DNA from: Hoeflea_A sp039025395
Lineage (GTDB): Bacteria; Pseudomonadota; Alphaproteobacteria; Rhizobiales; Rhizobiaceae
DNA: 64,000 nt
Reading direction: 5' to 3'
Assembly (NCBI GenBank): GCA_039025395.1
Contig: JBCCOK010000007.1
Span: 46,125 to 110,124 of the forward strand
Each line of letters opens with the position of its first letter. Position 1 is the first letter of the stretch. Shown one piece after another: positions 54,485 to 63,467 of the stretch. Below the pieces are notes generated by a model. That model ran no database searches and was not told where the DNA came from. It was given only the letters and a program-made list of their open reading frames with translations. The position numbers were made by a program, and so were the translations under genes.

Positions 54485-57400
54485 TCAAACCAGTTCGACG
54501 TCGACAACACCTTTCGATGTTTTCATGGCAGACGCGATTTGCGGCGAGATTCGGTATTTCTGCGGCAGCTCAACTTCAATCTCACGCTGGCCATCCTCCT
54601 TGATGACCACAAACGAAACCTGTCCGTCGCCTTGCGCGCCGAGATGACTCGCAACATGCTGCAATGCGGTCGCGTCGCGCACATAAATTCGCAGTGCCGT
54701 CTGTGTCTGGACAGCCTGCTCTTCCAGGGACTGAACCGTCTGGATGCGCAAATTGATACCCTCGGGTCTTTCTTCCGCATTAACCGTGATGACGAGCGAT
54801 TTGCCGGGCTCCAGAAGATCGCGGTATTGGGCCAGGCCTTCCGAGAACAGTACCGCTTCGTATTGGCCTGACGCATCGGAAAATACGATGATACCCATCT
54901 TGTTGCCGGTACGCGTCTTGCGTTCCTGCTTTGAGGTTACAGTCCCCGCGAGACGGCCGGCCGTAGCGCCTTGCTTCACCGCGTTGGCAAACTCGGCGTA
55001 AGACTGCACCCGCATTTTCTCAAGCAATTGCCGATACGTATCCAACGGATGTGCCGACAGGTAAAAGCCTAGGGATTGGTATTCACGGTGCAATTTCTCG
55101 GAAGGAACCCAAGGATCTACCTTGGAGAATTGAACCGTTTCCGGACCTGTCAAAGAGCCCATTCCGAAGATATCCGCCTGACCGCTTTGCCGGTCTTCCG
55201 AAGCCCTTTGCGCCAGTCCGAGCAATCGGTCGATACCGGCAACGAGTTCAGCCCGCTCCCGACCGAAACAGTCCAACGCTCCCGCACAGATCAGATGCTC
55301 GATCACCCGTCGGTTAATGACCTTTGGATCGACTCGCAAAAAGAAATCCTCGATGTTGGCAAAGGGATCGCTGTTCCTCATTTCAACGATGTGATCGACG
55401 GCTGCTTCGCCGACACCCTTGATCGCAGAGAGCGAATAATAGATCCGGTTTTCGCCCGGCTTGAAAATCCGCTCCGAGGTCTGCACAGAGGGCGGCACGA
55501 TTTCGATGCCGAGACGCGCGGCATCCTGCCTGAAATCGTTGATTTTGTCCGTGTTGGACATGTCGAGCGTCATCGAAGCGGCAATAAACTCCACCGGATA
55601 GTGCGCCTTGAGGTAGGCGGTCTGATAGGAAATGATGCCATAGGCCGCAGCATGCGACTTGTTGAAGCCGTAGTTCGCAAACTTGGCGAGCAGGTCGAAT
55701 ATCATGTTTGCTTGTGGCTGGGTGACACCGTTGTCAACGGCCCCGTGGACAAAGCGGCTGCGCTGTTTGTCCATCTCCGCCTTGATCTTCTTGCCCATCG
55801 CGCGCCGGAGCATATCGGCCTCGCCAAGCGAATAACCCGAGAGCACTTGGGCGATCTGCATAACCTGTTCCTGGTAGACGATGACACCTTGCGTTTCTTC
55901 AAGCAGATGATCGATCATCGGATGGATGGAGGCCATTTCCTCTTCGCCGTGCTTGCGCGCGTTGTAGACGGGAATGTTCTCCATCGGTCCCGGACGGTAG
56001 AGAGCCACGAGCGCGATAATATCTTCGATCCTGTCAGGGCGCATGCCGACGAGCGCCTTGCGCATCCCGGCACTTTCCACTTGGAAGACGCCCACAGTCT
56101 CGCCGCGCGACAGCATCTCGTAGGTCTGAACGTCGTCGAGCGGCAATGCCTCAAGGTCAATCTCAACGGAACGCATGCGCAGAAGATCCACCGCTGTTTG
56201 CAGAACCGTAAGGGTTTTCAGCCCGAGGAAATCGAATTTGACCAGTCCCGCCTGCTCTACCCATTTCATATTGAATTGGGTGACCGGCATATCCGAACGC
56301 GGGTCGCGATACATCGGAACCAGTTTCGACAGCGGCCTGTCGCCGATAACGATGCCGGCGGCATGGGTGGATGCATGCCGGTAAAGCCCTTCAAGCTTCT
56401 GCGATATGTCGAGCAGCTTTGCGACCACCGGCTCCTTGTCGGCCTCTTCGCGCAGTTTCGGCTCTTCCTCGATCGCCTTGTACAACGGGGTTGGGTTTGC
56501 GGGATTGTTCGGGACAAGCTTGCAGATCCTGTCTACCTGACCGTAAGGCATTTGCAGAACGCGACCCACATCGCGCAACGCGGCACGCGCTTGCAGCGAT
56601 CCGAACGTGATGATCTGTGCAACCTGCTGTCGACCGTATTTTCCCTGTACGTAGCGTATAACTTCGTCACGCCGGTCCTGGCAGAAGTCGATATCGAAAT
56701 CCGGCATCGAGACACGTTCCGGGTTGAGGAAGCGTTCGAACAGCAGCGAAAACCGTAACGGATCGACATCGGTCACCGTCAGGGCATAGGCAACCAATGA
56801 TCCGGCGCCCGAACCACGGCCCGGCCCGACGGGTATGTCGTTGGCCTTGGCCCATTTGATAAAGTCGGCGACAATCAGGAAGTACCCGGGAAACCGCATC
56901 CGTTCGATGATGCCGAGTTCCAGTTCCAGCCTCTCGCGATAGTCCTTTTCTTCAAAACCCTCGGCGCAACCAAGTCTCGCAAGACGTTCGTTAAGCCCCA
57001 CTTCCGCTTGCATGCGCAGTTCAGCGGCCTCAGCCGAATCCGCCTCTTCAACGTCCTGTGCCGTATCTGCAAACCGCGGGAGAATCGGTTGACGCGTCTC
57101 CAGTACGAAGCTGCAACGCCGCGCGATTTCCACGGTGTTTTCGAGCGCTTCCGGCAGATCCTCGAAAAGTGCGCACATGTCTGCCCGGCTTTTGAGACGG
57201 TGATCCGGCGTCAGTTGAAACCGGTTTTCATCGGATACGGTCGTATTGTGCGCAACAGCCAGGAGCGCGTCATGTGCTTCAAAATCGTCCGTGGTTGAGA
57301 AAAAGGCTTCGTTGGTCGCGACGATCGGGATGGCGTTGTCGTAAGCCAGCTTGAGCATACGGTTTTCGTGGGCCCGATCGAAACGATCATGGCGCTGCAA

Positions 57401-57976
57401 CTCCAAATACAAGCGATCCGCGAAAATCGACTTGAATTGTTCCAGCCGGGACAAGGCAAGCTGCGGCTGATCATCGATGGCGGCCGCGTCCAGCGGGCCC
57501 TTCCGACCGCCTGTCAGGCAAATGAGGCCGTCCGCGCCATCCGCAAGCCAGCTTGCGCAGATATGCGCAGTCTCAGTATTCGTCCCGTCGAGATAGGCGC
57601 GGCTGATCAATTCCACAAGCCGGCCGTATCCGGTCTGGTTCATGGCGATCAATACGATCTGCGGTCTTTCCGCCACATGGTCGCCGTGATTGCGCCTGCC
57701 GCCTCCGGCGCCATCCTCCATGTCGATGTCGAGCTGACATCCGACAATCGGCTGCACGCCTGCTTCAACCGCCTTCACGCAAAACTCGAGTGCTCCGAAT
57801 AGATTGTTGCTATCGGCTATCCCGACCGCCGGCTGCCGATCGTCAGAGGCCATCGAAATGATGGTTGGGATCGGGAGAGCGCCTTCAAGCAGCGAATAGG
57901 CTGAATGGACACGCAGATGCACAAATTGCGGCCCGCTGATCCCGGCCACGCCGATCCCCTCAGACCAATCGGACAT
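54485..57976 (-). CDS. dnaE: DNA polymerase III alpha subunit
   Basis: 1163 residues. The N-terminal PHP domain shows VHLRVHSAYSLLEGA. The palm has catalytic Asp residues in MPDFDIDFCQD (about residue 420) and the polymerase motif GPGRGSGAGSLV. Fingers, helix-hairpin-helix and the OB domain with LAGTVTSKQERKT follow, with a C-terminal tau-binding region. It is the main replicative polymerase. It converges on dinB with only five bases between stops. Confidence 0.97.
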   Translation of the reverse strand: MSDWSEGIGVAGISGPQFVHLRVHSAYSLLEGALPIPTIISMASDDRQPAVGIADSNNLFGALEFCVKAVEAGVQPIVGCQLDIDMEDGAGGGRRNHGDHVAERPQIVLIAMNQTGYGRLVELISRAYLDGTNTETAHICASWLADGADGLICLTGGRKGPLDAAAIDDQPQLALSRLEQFKSIFADRLYLELQRHDRFDRAHENRMLKLAYDNAIPIVATNEAFFSTTDDFEAHDALLAVAHNTTVSDENRFQLTPDHRLKSRADMCALFEDLPEALENTVEIARRCSFVLETRQPILPRFADTAQDVEEADSAEAAELRMQAEVGLNERLARLGCAEGFEEKDYRERLELELGIIERMRFPGYFLIVADFIKWAKANDIPVGPGRGSGAGSLVAYALTVTDVDPLRFSLLFERFLNPERVSMPDFDIDFCQDRRDEVIRYVQGKYGRQQVAQIITFGSLQARAALRDVGRVLQMPYGQVDRICKLVPNNPANPTPLYKAIEEEPKLREEADKEPVVAKLLDISQKLEGLYRHASTHAAGIVIGDRPLSKLVPMYRDPRSDMPVTQFNMKWVEQAGLVKFDFLGLKTLTVLQTAVDLLRMRSVEIDLEALPLDDVQTYEMLSRGETVGVFQVESAGMRKALVGMRPDRIEDIIALVALYRPGPMENIPVYNARKHGEEEMASIHPMIDHLLEETQGVIVYQEQVMQIAQVLSGYSLGEADMLRRAMGKKIKAEMDKQRSRFVHGAVDNGVTQPQANMIFDLLAKFANYGFNKSHAAAYGIISYQTAYLKAHYPVEFIAASMTLDMSNTDKINDFRQDAARLGIEIVPPSVQTSERIFKPGENRIYYSLSAIKGVGEAAVDHIVEMRNSDPFANIEDFFLRVDPKVINRRVIEHLICAGALDCFGRERAELVAGIDRLLGLAQRASEDRQSGQADIFGMGSLTGPETVQFSKVDPWVPSEKLHREYQSLGFYLSAHPLDTYRQLLEKMRVQSYAEFANAVKQGATAGRLAGTVTSKQERKTRTGNKMGIIVFSDASGQYEAVLFSEGLAQYRDLLEPGKSLVITVNAEERPEGINLRIQTVQSLEEQAVQTQTALRIYVRDATALQHVASHLGAQGDGQVSFVVIKEDGQREIEVELPQKYRISPQIASAMKTSKGVVDVELV

Positions 57977-58262
57977 CGCTCAATCTCCACTGTCTACATG
58001 GGCGGGAACCGCAATGATTCCTGCCGGTGCCCGACTTTAAATCGAGTCTGGAAAGGATAGAAGCACAGGGTGGTCGCAATAACGCCTGTCGGCGGAAATC
58101 CACAAACGAAAACGGCTGATACCGTTGAGGGCGCCGTTTCAGATGCGACATGAAGGAAAGGGCTGATGATCGGCCTACGGAGTGGCGCGCCCGATCATCA
58201 ATTGAGAGTCATTGAGGATCGGCCGCGCCGGCTGCTGATTGAGAGCGGATCGACAGGTCGGT

Positions 58263-58349
58263 CTAGAGCGCCATGATCACAAGTGTGAAGCTTGCAACGA
58301 ACATGAGCATGGAGGCAAAGGCAGCGCAGTCTTTGGCAAAATCGAACAT
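58263..58349 (-). CDS. 28-residue single-helix membrane peptide under SOS control
   Basis: The ATG at 58349 follows AGAGGAAC and opens a frame of 28 codons ending TAG. The product has a short head MFDFAKDCAAF and a hydrophobic helix (about residues 11-28) ending at the stop, so it should be an inner-membrane peptide. A perfect LexA box lies 34 bases upstream. Caulobacter SidA is a 29-residue SOS-induced membrane peptide that blocks division through FtsW/FtsN. Size, topology and regulation match; sequence identity cannot be judged by eye. It is too short to be found by normal gene callers. Confidence 0.65.
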   Translation of the reverse strand: MFDFAKDCAAFASMLMFVASFTLVIMAL

Positions 58350-58383
58350 ATGTTCCTCTTTTTTCCGTTTATGTTTTTATTAT

Positions 58384-58398
58384 GTTCTTATCATGTTC
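58384..58398 (-). promoter_or_regulatory. LexA-binding SOS box upstream of the 28-residue peptide
   Basis: GTTC at 58384-58387 and 58395-58398 with a seven-base gap (GAAC-N7-GAAC on the coding strand). It is an exact consensus match lying inside an AT-rich promoter. It falls within three tandem 11-base units (58369-58401) of the form TTATGTTNTTA. Confidence 0.8.
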
Positions 58399-58558
58399 TA
58401 CCGTCAAGCGAATACCGTGGCATGCTTAACCAGATGTAAACGGGCGCGCTGCACATGCGGGATTTCAAGGATGGGAGGCGGCAAAAACGCATGCGGACCG
58501 GTTGAAGCGGCCGATAAAGACTCAGGTATTCAATACGCTGAATGGAGTGAATACCGAC

Positions 58559-59239
58559 TCAGTGCTCGATGACCCGGCCATCCTCGAGGGTAACACGGCG
58601 GTCCATCATAGACGCGATGTCATAATTATGCGTGGCGATCAGCGCCGCCAAACCGGATTGCCGTACCAGCGCTTCGAGCGCTTCGAACACATAGCCTGCG
58701 GTCGTCGGATCAAGATTGCCGGTCGGCTCGTCAGCCAGCAGCACCAGCGGTGCATTGGCAACCGAGCGCGCAATTGCGACACGCTGCTGTTCGCCACCGG
58801 ACAATTCGGGCGGCCGGTGGTCAACCCGGTGTCCGACGCGCAAATACTCCAGCAATTGCCTCGCCCGTTCCGACGCCTCCTTGTACGAGAGGCCGGCGAT
58901 CATCTGCGGCATCATGACATTTTCAAGCGCCGTGAATTCCGGGAGAAGGTGGTGAAACTGGTAGACAAAACCGATATCGGACCGGCGCATCGCCGTGCGC
59001 TTGTTGTCGTCAAGCCCGGTCGTTGCCCGTCCGCCTATGTAGACCTCTCCGGCACTCGGATGCTCGAGCAGGCCGGCTATGTGAAGCAGGGTGGATTTAC
59101 CGGCTCCCGATGGCGCGACCAGGGCCACGGTTTCGCCTGTCTGTAACGCGAAGTCCGCACCCTTCAGAATGGCCAGAACATTTTCGCCCTGACTATAGCT
59201 TTGTTCGACGCCTTCAATCTGAAGCACCGCGTCTGCCAT
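58559..59239 (-). CDS. lolD: Lipoprotein-releasing ABC transporter ATPase LolD
   Basis: 226 residues. Walker A is APSGAGKST (about residue 42), the signature LSGGEQQRVAIARS and Walker B VLLADEPTGNLD. The Lol motif region YQFHHLLPEFTALENVMMP is characteristic of LolD. It energises transfer of outer-membrane lipoproteins from the inner membrane to LolA. Start lies nine bases after the lolC stop. Confidence 0.94.
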   Translation of the reverse strand: MADAVLQIEGVEQSYSQGENVLAILKGADFALQTGETVALVAPSGAGKSTLLHIAGLLEHPSAGEVYIGGRATTGLDDNKRTAMRRSDIGFVYQFHHLLPEFTALENVMMPQMIAGLSYKEASERARQLLEYLRVGHRVDHRPPELSGGEQQRVAIARSVANAPLVLLADEPTGNLDPTTAGYVFEALEALVRQSGLAALIATHNYDIASMMDRRVTLEDGRVIEH

Positions 59240-59248
59240 GGTTCCGAC

Positions 59249-60565
59249 CTACTCGTAGCGAAGGGCATCAACCGGATCGAGGCGCGAGGCGCGCCACGCC
59301 GGAAACAGCGTCGCAAGAAAAGACAGCACCATTGCCATCAGCAGTACCGAAATCGTCTCGCCGGGATCCATTTCTGCGGGAAGCTGACTGAGGAAATACA
59401 GCTCGGGATTAAAGATCGTCGTTCCGGAAAGCCAGGAGAAGAACTGGCGGATCGATTCGATGTTCCAGCAGATAACAACGCCAAGAAAGAAGCCGGCTAT
59501 CGTCCCAATAACGCCGATCGCTGCGCCGGTCATGAAGAAGATTCTCAGGATCGCGCCCGATGTGGCGCCCATTGTGCGCAGAATGGCAATGTCATGGCCC
59601 TTGTCCTTCACCAGCATGATCAATCCCGAAATGATATTGAGAGCAGCCACCAGAACGATCAGAGTCAGGATCATGAACATCACGTTACGCTCGACTTCCA
59701 GCGCCGAAAAGAACGTCTGATTCTGCAGCCGCCAGTCGGAAATGAATACCTGTCGCGCCGCTGCTTCCTCGACCAGAGGCCGCAAGCTGTCAACTGCATC
59801 CGGGTCTTCGACGAACAACTCGATCGACTCCACCCTGCCCTCGGAATTGAAATAGAGTTGCGCTTCCTCAAGCGGCATGAAGATCATAGACGCGTCGTAC
59901 TCCGACATGCCGATCTCAAAGATGCCGGATACGGGATAGGTCTTGACCCGGGGCGTAACACCCAGCGGCGTGACATCGCCCTCCGGCGAAATCAGCGTCA
60001 CCATGTCGTCAACACCGACCCCAAGATTGGTGGCAAGGCGGGATCCGACAAGCAGGCCCTCGCCGGCTGCAAAACCCACCATGTCGCCGGAGAAGAGGGT
60101 CTCGGAAACACCGTCGAGTTTCGGCAGGTCTTCGGCAAGGATGCCGCGCACAAGGGCGCCCGTACCGACATCCCGGTATCCGGAGACCAGGGCCTGGCCG
60201 TCGATGAAGGGAACCGCTGCGATGACGCCGTCAACCTCGGCCAGGCGCTTTGCCAGAGCATCATAGTCGTTGAATGGCTCATCGATCGGCTGCACGACCA
60301 TATGTCCGTTGACACCCAGGATCCGGTCGATCAGTTCACCGCGGAAACCGTTCATGACCGCCATCACGATGATGAGGGTAGCGACCCCTAGCATGATGCC
60401 GACAAAAGAGATTCCCGCAATCACCGAAATGAACGCTTCCTTGCGCCGCGATCGCAGGTAACGCCAGGCAACCATCCGCTCAAAAGCGCAGAAAGGACCT
60501 GCAAATGGCCGCTTGCTGCGCGCCGAACGCGCCATCTCGCCCGTCTGTGCGATGTCGCCGCTCAT
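59249..60565 (-). CDS. lolC: Lipoprotein-releasing ABC transporter permease LolC/LolE
   Basis: 438 residues from the ATG at 60565, after AAGGAG. Four transmembrane helices (about residues 48-75, 300-330, 345-370 and 395-420) flank a large periplasmic MacB-like domain. The FtsX domain at the C-terminus and the conserved start FERMVAWRYLRSRRKEAFIS identify it. Alphaproteobacteria usually have one such permease that serves as a homodimer, so LolC versus LolE cannot be split. Confidence 0.93.
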   Translation of the reverse strand: MSGDIAQTGEMARSARSKRPFAGPFCAFERMVAWRYLRSRRKEAFISVIAGISFVGIMLGVATLIIVMAVMNGFRGELIDRILGVNGHMVVQPIDEPFNDYDALAKRLAEVDGVIAAVPFIDGQALVSGYRDVGTGALVRGILAEDLPKLDGVSETLFSGDMVGFAAGEGLLVGSRLATNLGVGVDDMVTLISPEGDVTPLGVTPRVKTYPVSGIFEIGMSEYDASMIFMPLEEAQLYFNSEGRVESIELFVEDPDAVDSLRPLVEEAAARQVFISDWRLQNQTFFSALEVERNVMFMILTLIVLVAALNIISGLIMLVKDKGHDIAILRTMGATSGAILRIFFMTGAAIGVIGTIAGFFLGVVICWNIESIRQFFSWLSGTTIFNPELYFLSQLPAEMDPGETISVLLMAMVLSFLATLFPAWRASRLDPVDALRYE

Positions 60566-60575
60566 CGCCGCTCCT

Positions 60576-61937
60576 TCAGTTTGCGCCGGCAAACCGGTTG
60601 ATTGCCGCATCCAACGACATGTTTTCCCGCTCGCCGGTCTTCCTGTGCTTCACTTCCACTTCACCCTGTGCGACTGACCTTGGCCCGACGATGATCTGCC
60701 ATGGAGTCCCGATCAGGTCGGCTGTTGCGAATTTCGCGCCTGCCCGTTCGTCGCGATCATCATAAAGCACATCCCGGCCCGCCGCATGTAAAGCATCATA
60801 GGCCTTATCGCTGGCGTCATCGCACATCGAATCGCCGACCTTCATATTGATGATCGTTGCGTCGAAAGGTGCCACACTCTCCGGCCAGATGATACCGTTT
60901 TCGTCATGGGAGGCCTCGATGATCGCCGGCACCAGACGGGTCGGCCCAATGCCGTAAGAGCCCATATGAACGGTGTGTTCGTGTCCGTCGGGACCCATGA
61001 CCTTTCCTCCCATGGGCTCCGAATATTTGGTTCCGAAATAGAAGATATGGCCGACTTCGATGCCGCGCGCGGACAATCTGTGCTGATCCGGTACCTGGGA
61101 AAAAGCATCTGTATCGTGCATCTCCGACGTTGCCGCGTAAAGCGATGTCCATTTGTCGACAATCGACTGCAGCATCGCCTCGTCTTCAAAATCAGTATCG
61201 GCGCCCGGTATATCGAAACCGAGATAGTCCTTGTGGCAATAGACTTCCGACTCACCGGTCTCGGCGAGAATGATAAACTCATGGCTGAGGTCGCCGCCGA
61301 TCGGTCCTGTATCAGCCCGCATCGGCACCGAAGACAGACCCATGCGGGCGAATGTCCGAAGATACGCGACAAACATCTTGTTGTAAGAATGGCGCGCCGC
61401 ATCCTGATCGATATCGAAAGAATAGGCGTCCTTCATGAGGAACTCACGCGAACGCATCGTGCCGAAACGCGGACGGATCTCATCACGAAATTTAAGCTGA
61501 ATGTGATAGAGGTTCAGCGGCAGGTCTTTGTATGACCGCACGTAGCTGCGGAAAATGTCGGTGACCATCTCCTCGTTGGTCGGACCGTAAAGCATGGGAC
61601 GGTCCTGACGGTCGGAGATCCGCAGCATCTCGCGGCCGTAGTCATCATAGCGTCCGCTTTCCTGCCACAGCTCGGCCGATTGAATCGTCGGCATCAGGAT
61701 CTCGATGGCCCCGGTTCTGTTCTGTTCGTCGCGGACGATATCGTTGACCTTCTCAAGAACCTTCTTTCCCAGCGGAAGCCAGGAATAGATTCCGGCGGCC
61801 TGCTGACGGATCATGCCCGCCCGCAACATCAGCCGGTGCGAAACGATTTCCGCTTCCTTTGGGTTCTCTTTGAGAATGGGAAGAAAATAGCGGGAAAGGC
61901 GCATCGAATTATCCGGTTTCAAGTTGCTGTTTGCCAC
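60576..61937 (-). CDS. proS: Prolyl-tRNA synthetase, short alphaproteobacterial type
   Basis: 453 residues, lacking the about 180-residue editing insertion of E. coli ProRS, as usual in this class. Class II motifs are visible: HRLMLRAGMIRQQAAGIYSW (motif 1 region), FRDEIRPRFGTMRSREFLMKD (motif 2 with Arg) and GSYGIGPTRLV (motif 3). The anticodon-binding domain ends the protein. It attaches proline to its tRNA. It heads the proS-lolC-lolD operon. Confidence 0.96.
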   Translation of the reverse strand: MANSNLKPDNSMRLSRYFLPILKENPKEAEIVSHRLMLRAGMIRQQAAGIYSWLPLGKKVLEKVNDIVRDEQNRTGAIEILMPTIQSAELWQESGRYDDYGREMLRISDRQDRPMLYGPTNEEMVTDIFRSYVRSYKDLPLNLYHIQLKFRDEIRPRFGTMRSREFLMKDAYSFDIDQDAARHSYNKMFVAYLRTFARMGLSSVPMRADTGPIGGDLSHEFIILAETGESEVYCHKDYLGFDIPGADTDFEDEAMLQSIVDKWTSLYAATSEMHDTDAFSQVPDQHRLSARGIEVGHIFYFGTKYSEPMGGKVMGPDGHEHTVHMGSYGIGPTRLVPAIIEASHDENGIIWPESVAPFDATIINMKVGDSMCDDASDKAYDALHAAGRDVLYDDRDERAGAKFATADLIGTPWQIIVGPRSVAQGEVEVKHRKTGERENMSLDAAINRFAGAN

Positions 61938-62170
61938 CTGTTCCGATCTCCTCGGTGAATCAGTTAAACAGCATCATATTGTGGGTTGTATTAACCGCTT
62001 GGCGGAAAGAATAAAAGACGCCCGAGGTCGGTTCGGTCATTGACTGACAATACGGGAATTTATCCATGGATTTGATTTGCAGTTTCCTCAAAAAAACCTC
62101 GACAGCGGCAAAAATGTCACTTTTCGGGTGACAGCCGCGTAACAATCCGCTAGGTTCCAGCATCAATGAT

Positions 62171-62287
62171 ATGGGGAGAAAAGATCCCTGTACGTTCCGC
62201 GGTCAAGTCTTGGGAGGATGGATCAAAGGCGCGGGTAAATCCGCCGCCGCCGCTGCAAAGCGGACAACGATCAACGCGATACTCTAA
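62171..62287 (+). CDS. Possible small 38-residue basic protein ahead of a strong terminator
   Basis: An ATG at 62171 opens 38 codons to TAA, three bases before a terminator stem. The peptide starts MGRKDPCTFRGQ, then GGWIKGAGKSAAAAAK and a short tail; it is basic and may be a single amphipathic helix. There is no convincing ribosome binding site, so the transcript may instead be non-coding. A hairpin at 62105-62138 lies just upstream. Confidence 0.35.
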   Translation: MGRKDPCTFRGQVLGGWIKGAGKSAAAAAKRTTINAIL

Positions 62288-62289
62288 TA

Positions 62290-62315
62290 CAAGGCTCCGT
62301 GCCTTGTTTTTTTTT
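62290..62315 (+). terminator. Rho-independent terminator of an orphan transcript
   Basis: CAAGGC pairs with GCCTTG around a five-base loop and is followed by nine T residues. No annotated gene ends upstream on the plus strand, so a short RNA or the 38-codon frame must use it. Confidence 0.8.
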
Positions 62316-62333
62316 GCTTGTGGTCCGCCGACC

Positions 62334-62786
62334 GTGCTGAAAATACGCCGAGCATCCCTCTCCGATTGTGCTTTCCTGGTCGCCTGTGCCGAACGGGCCT
62401 ATGCGCCCTACGTGGAGCGGATCGGCCGCAAGCCTGCGCCGATGATCGCCGATTTCGATGCCTTGATCCGCGCGGGAGATGTCTACATTGCATTTGAGCC
62501 AGATAAGTCGCCGAGCGGTTTCGTGGTCTTCCGCAAGATCAACGATCATGTGTTTTTGGAGAACGTGGCTGTTGATCCGGACCGCAAGGGAAAAGGGATC
62601 GGCCGAAAACTGATTGGATTTGTCGAGGAAACAGCGCGCTGCAGCGGCATTGGCTCAATACGCCTCTACACAAATGTCAAGATGCAAGGGAACCTCGCAT
62701 TGTATCCCGCTCTCGGATATGTCGAGACAGACCGTCGTCGCGAAGACGGATACGAGCGTGTCTTTTTCCGGAAGACGCTCGTCTGA
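62334..62786 (+). CDS. GNAT family N-acetyltransferase
   Basis: 150 residues from a GTG at 62334, located after the terminator; the longer frame upstream would read through it. The acetyl-CoA site VAVDPDRKGKGIGRKLI (motif A, about residue 80) and LYTNVKMQGNLALYPALGY (motif B) are clear. The substrate is unknown; the start has a weak ribosome binding site. Confidence 0.82.
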   Translation: MLKIRRASLSDCAFLVACAERAYAPYVERIGRKPAPMIADFDALIRAGDVYIAFEPDKSPSGFVVFRKINDHVFLENVAVDPDRKGKGIGRKLIGFVEETARCSGIGSIRLYTNVKMQGNLALYPALGYVETDRRREDGYERVFFRKTLV

Positions 62787-62796
62787 TGCAACGCAC

Positions 62797-62823
62797 AAAA
62801 AAGGGGCGGCAATGCCACCCCTT
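62797..62823 (-). terminator. Rho-independent terminator for yceI-like gene
   Basis: On the minus strand a 10-pair stem (AAGGGGTGGC with GCCGCCCCTT, one G-T pair) with loop ATT is followed by a T-run. It lies 25 bases after the YceI stop and can also end the convergent GNAT gene. Confidence 0.75.
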
Positions 62824-62848
62824 CTGATCGTTCATCCTGATGGGCTGC

Positions 62849-63430
62849 CTATTCTTCCTTGGTGCCTTCGACCTCGATAAAGAGATCGAGCGTATCACCG
62901 ATACCACCCTGGCCGAAGGTCATTCCGAAGTCGGAGCGGTCGACCTCACCACGCGCGGAGAAGCCGGCGATCAGCACACCGCTGCGCGGATTGGGTGCCA
63001 TCTGATTGAGCGTGATATCGAATGTCACGGGCTGTGTGGTACCCAGCATTGTCATATCGCCAGTCACCTTACCGGTGTTGTCACCTGTCTTTTCCACGGA
63101 GGTTGATGTGAAGGTGATCTCCGGAAACTCGTCGACATTCAGAAAATCGGGGGAACGCAGATGATTGTCGCGCGGCTCATGGTTCGTGTCGACGCTCGAT
63201 GCGTCGATGACAAACTGGATTTTCGAGTTTTCGACATTTTCCGGATCGAAATCGAACGAACCGGCAAAGTCATTGAAGCGGCCAATTGTGTTGGAATAGC
63301 CGAGGTGATCGACGAAGAACACGATGCTCGTATGTGTGTCGTCGATCTTGAAGGTGTCCGCGGCCAGGGCCGGCATCGCCAGACATGAGGCCGCAAAGGC
63401 CGAAGCAAGATGCAGTTTCATCGATTTCAT
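62849..63430 (-). CDS. YceI family periplasmic protein
   Basis: 193 residues from the ATG at 63430, after AAGGGAG. The signal peptide ends ALA-A. The mature lipocalin-like barrel shows FKIDDTHTSIVFFVDHLGYSN, the SDFGMTFGQGGIGDT C-terminal loop and FDPENVENSKIQF. YceI proteins bind isoprenoid quinone-like lipids in the periplasm. It is followed on the same strand by nothing in the operon; upstream is a membrane protein gene 37 bases away. Confidence 0.9.
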   Translation of the reverse strand: MKSMKLHLASAFAASCLAMPALAADTFKIDDTHTSIVFFVDHLGYSNTIGRFNDFAGSFDFDPENVENSKIQFVIDASSVDTNHEPRDNHLRSPDFLNVDEFPEITFTSTSVEKTGDNTGKVTGDMTMLGTTQPVTFDITLNQMAPNPRSGVLIAGFSARGEVDRSDFGMTFGQGGIGDTLDLFIEVEGTKEE

Positions 63431-63467
63431 TTGTAAGCTCCCTTGTGATTGAAGTTCATGCGAAGTC

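Noticed and set aside
55076..56758. Long plus-strand frame of 560 codons opposite dnaE
   Set aside because: Antisense shadow of a conserved gene; composition is rich in His, Arg and Cys without any domain.
59201..60391. Long plus-strand frame opposite lolC
   Set aside because: Antisense shadow; no ribosome binding site and no recognisable motif.
62166..62333. N-terminal extension of the GNAT protein
   Set aside because: It would read through a strong terminator at 62290-62315 and is Pro/Arg-rich without homology to the fold.
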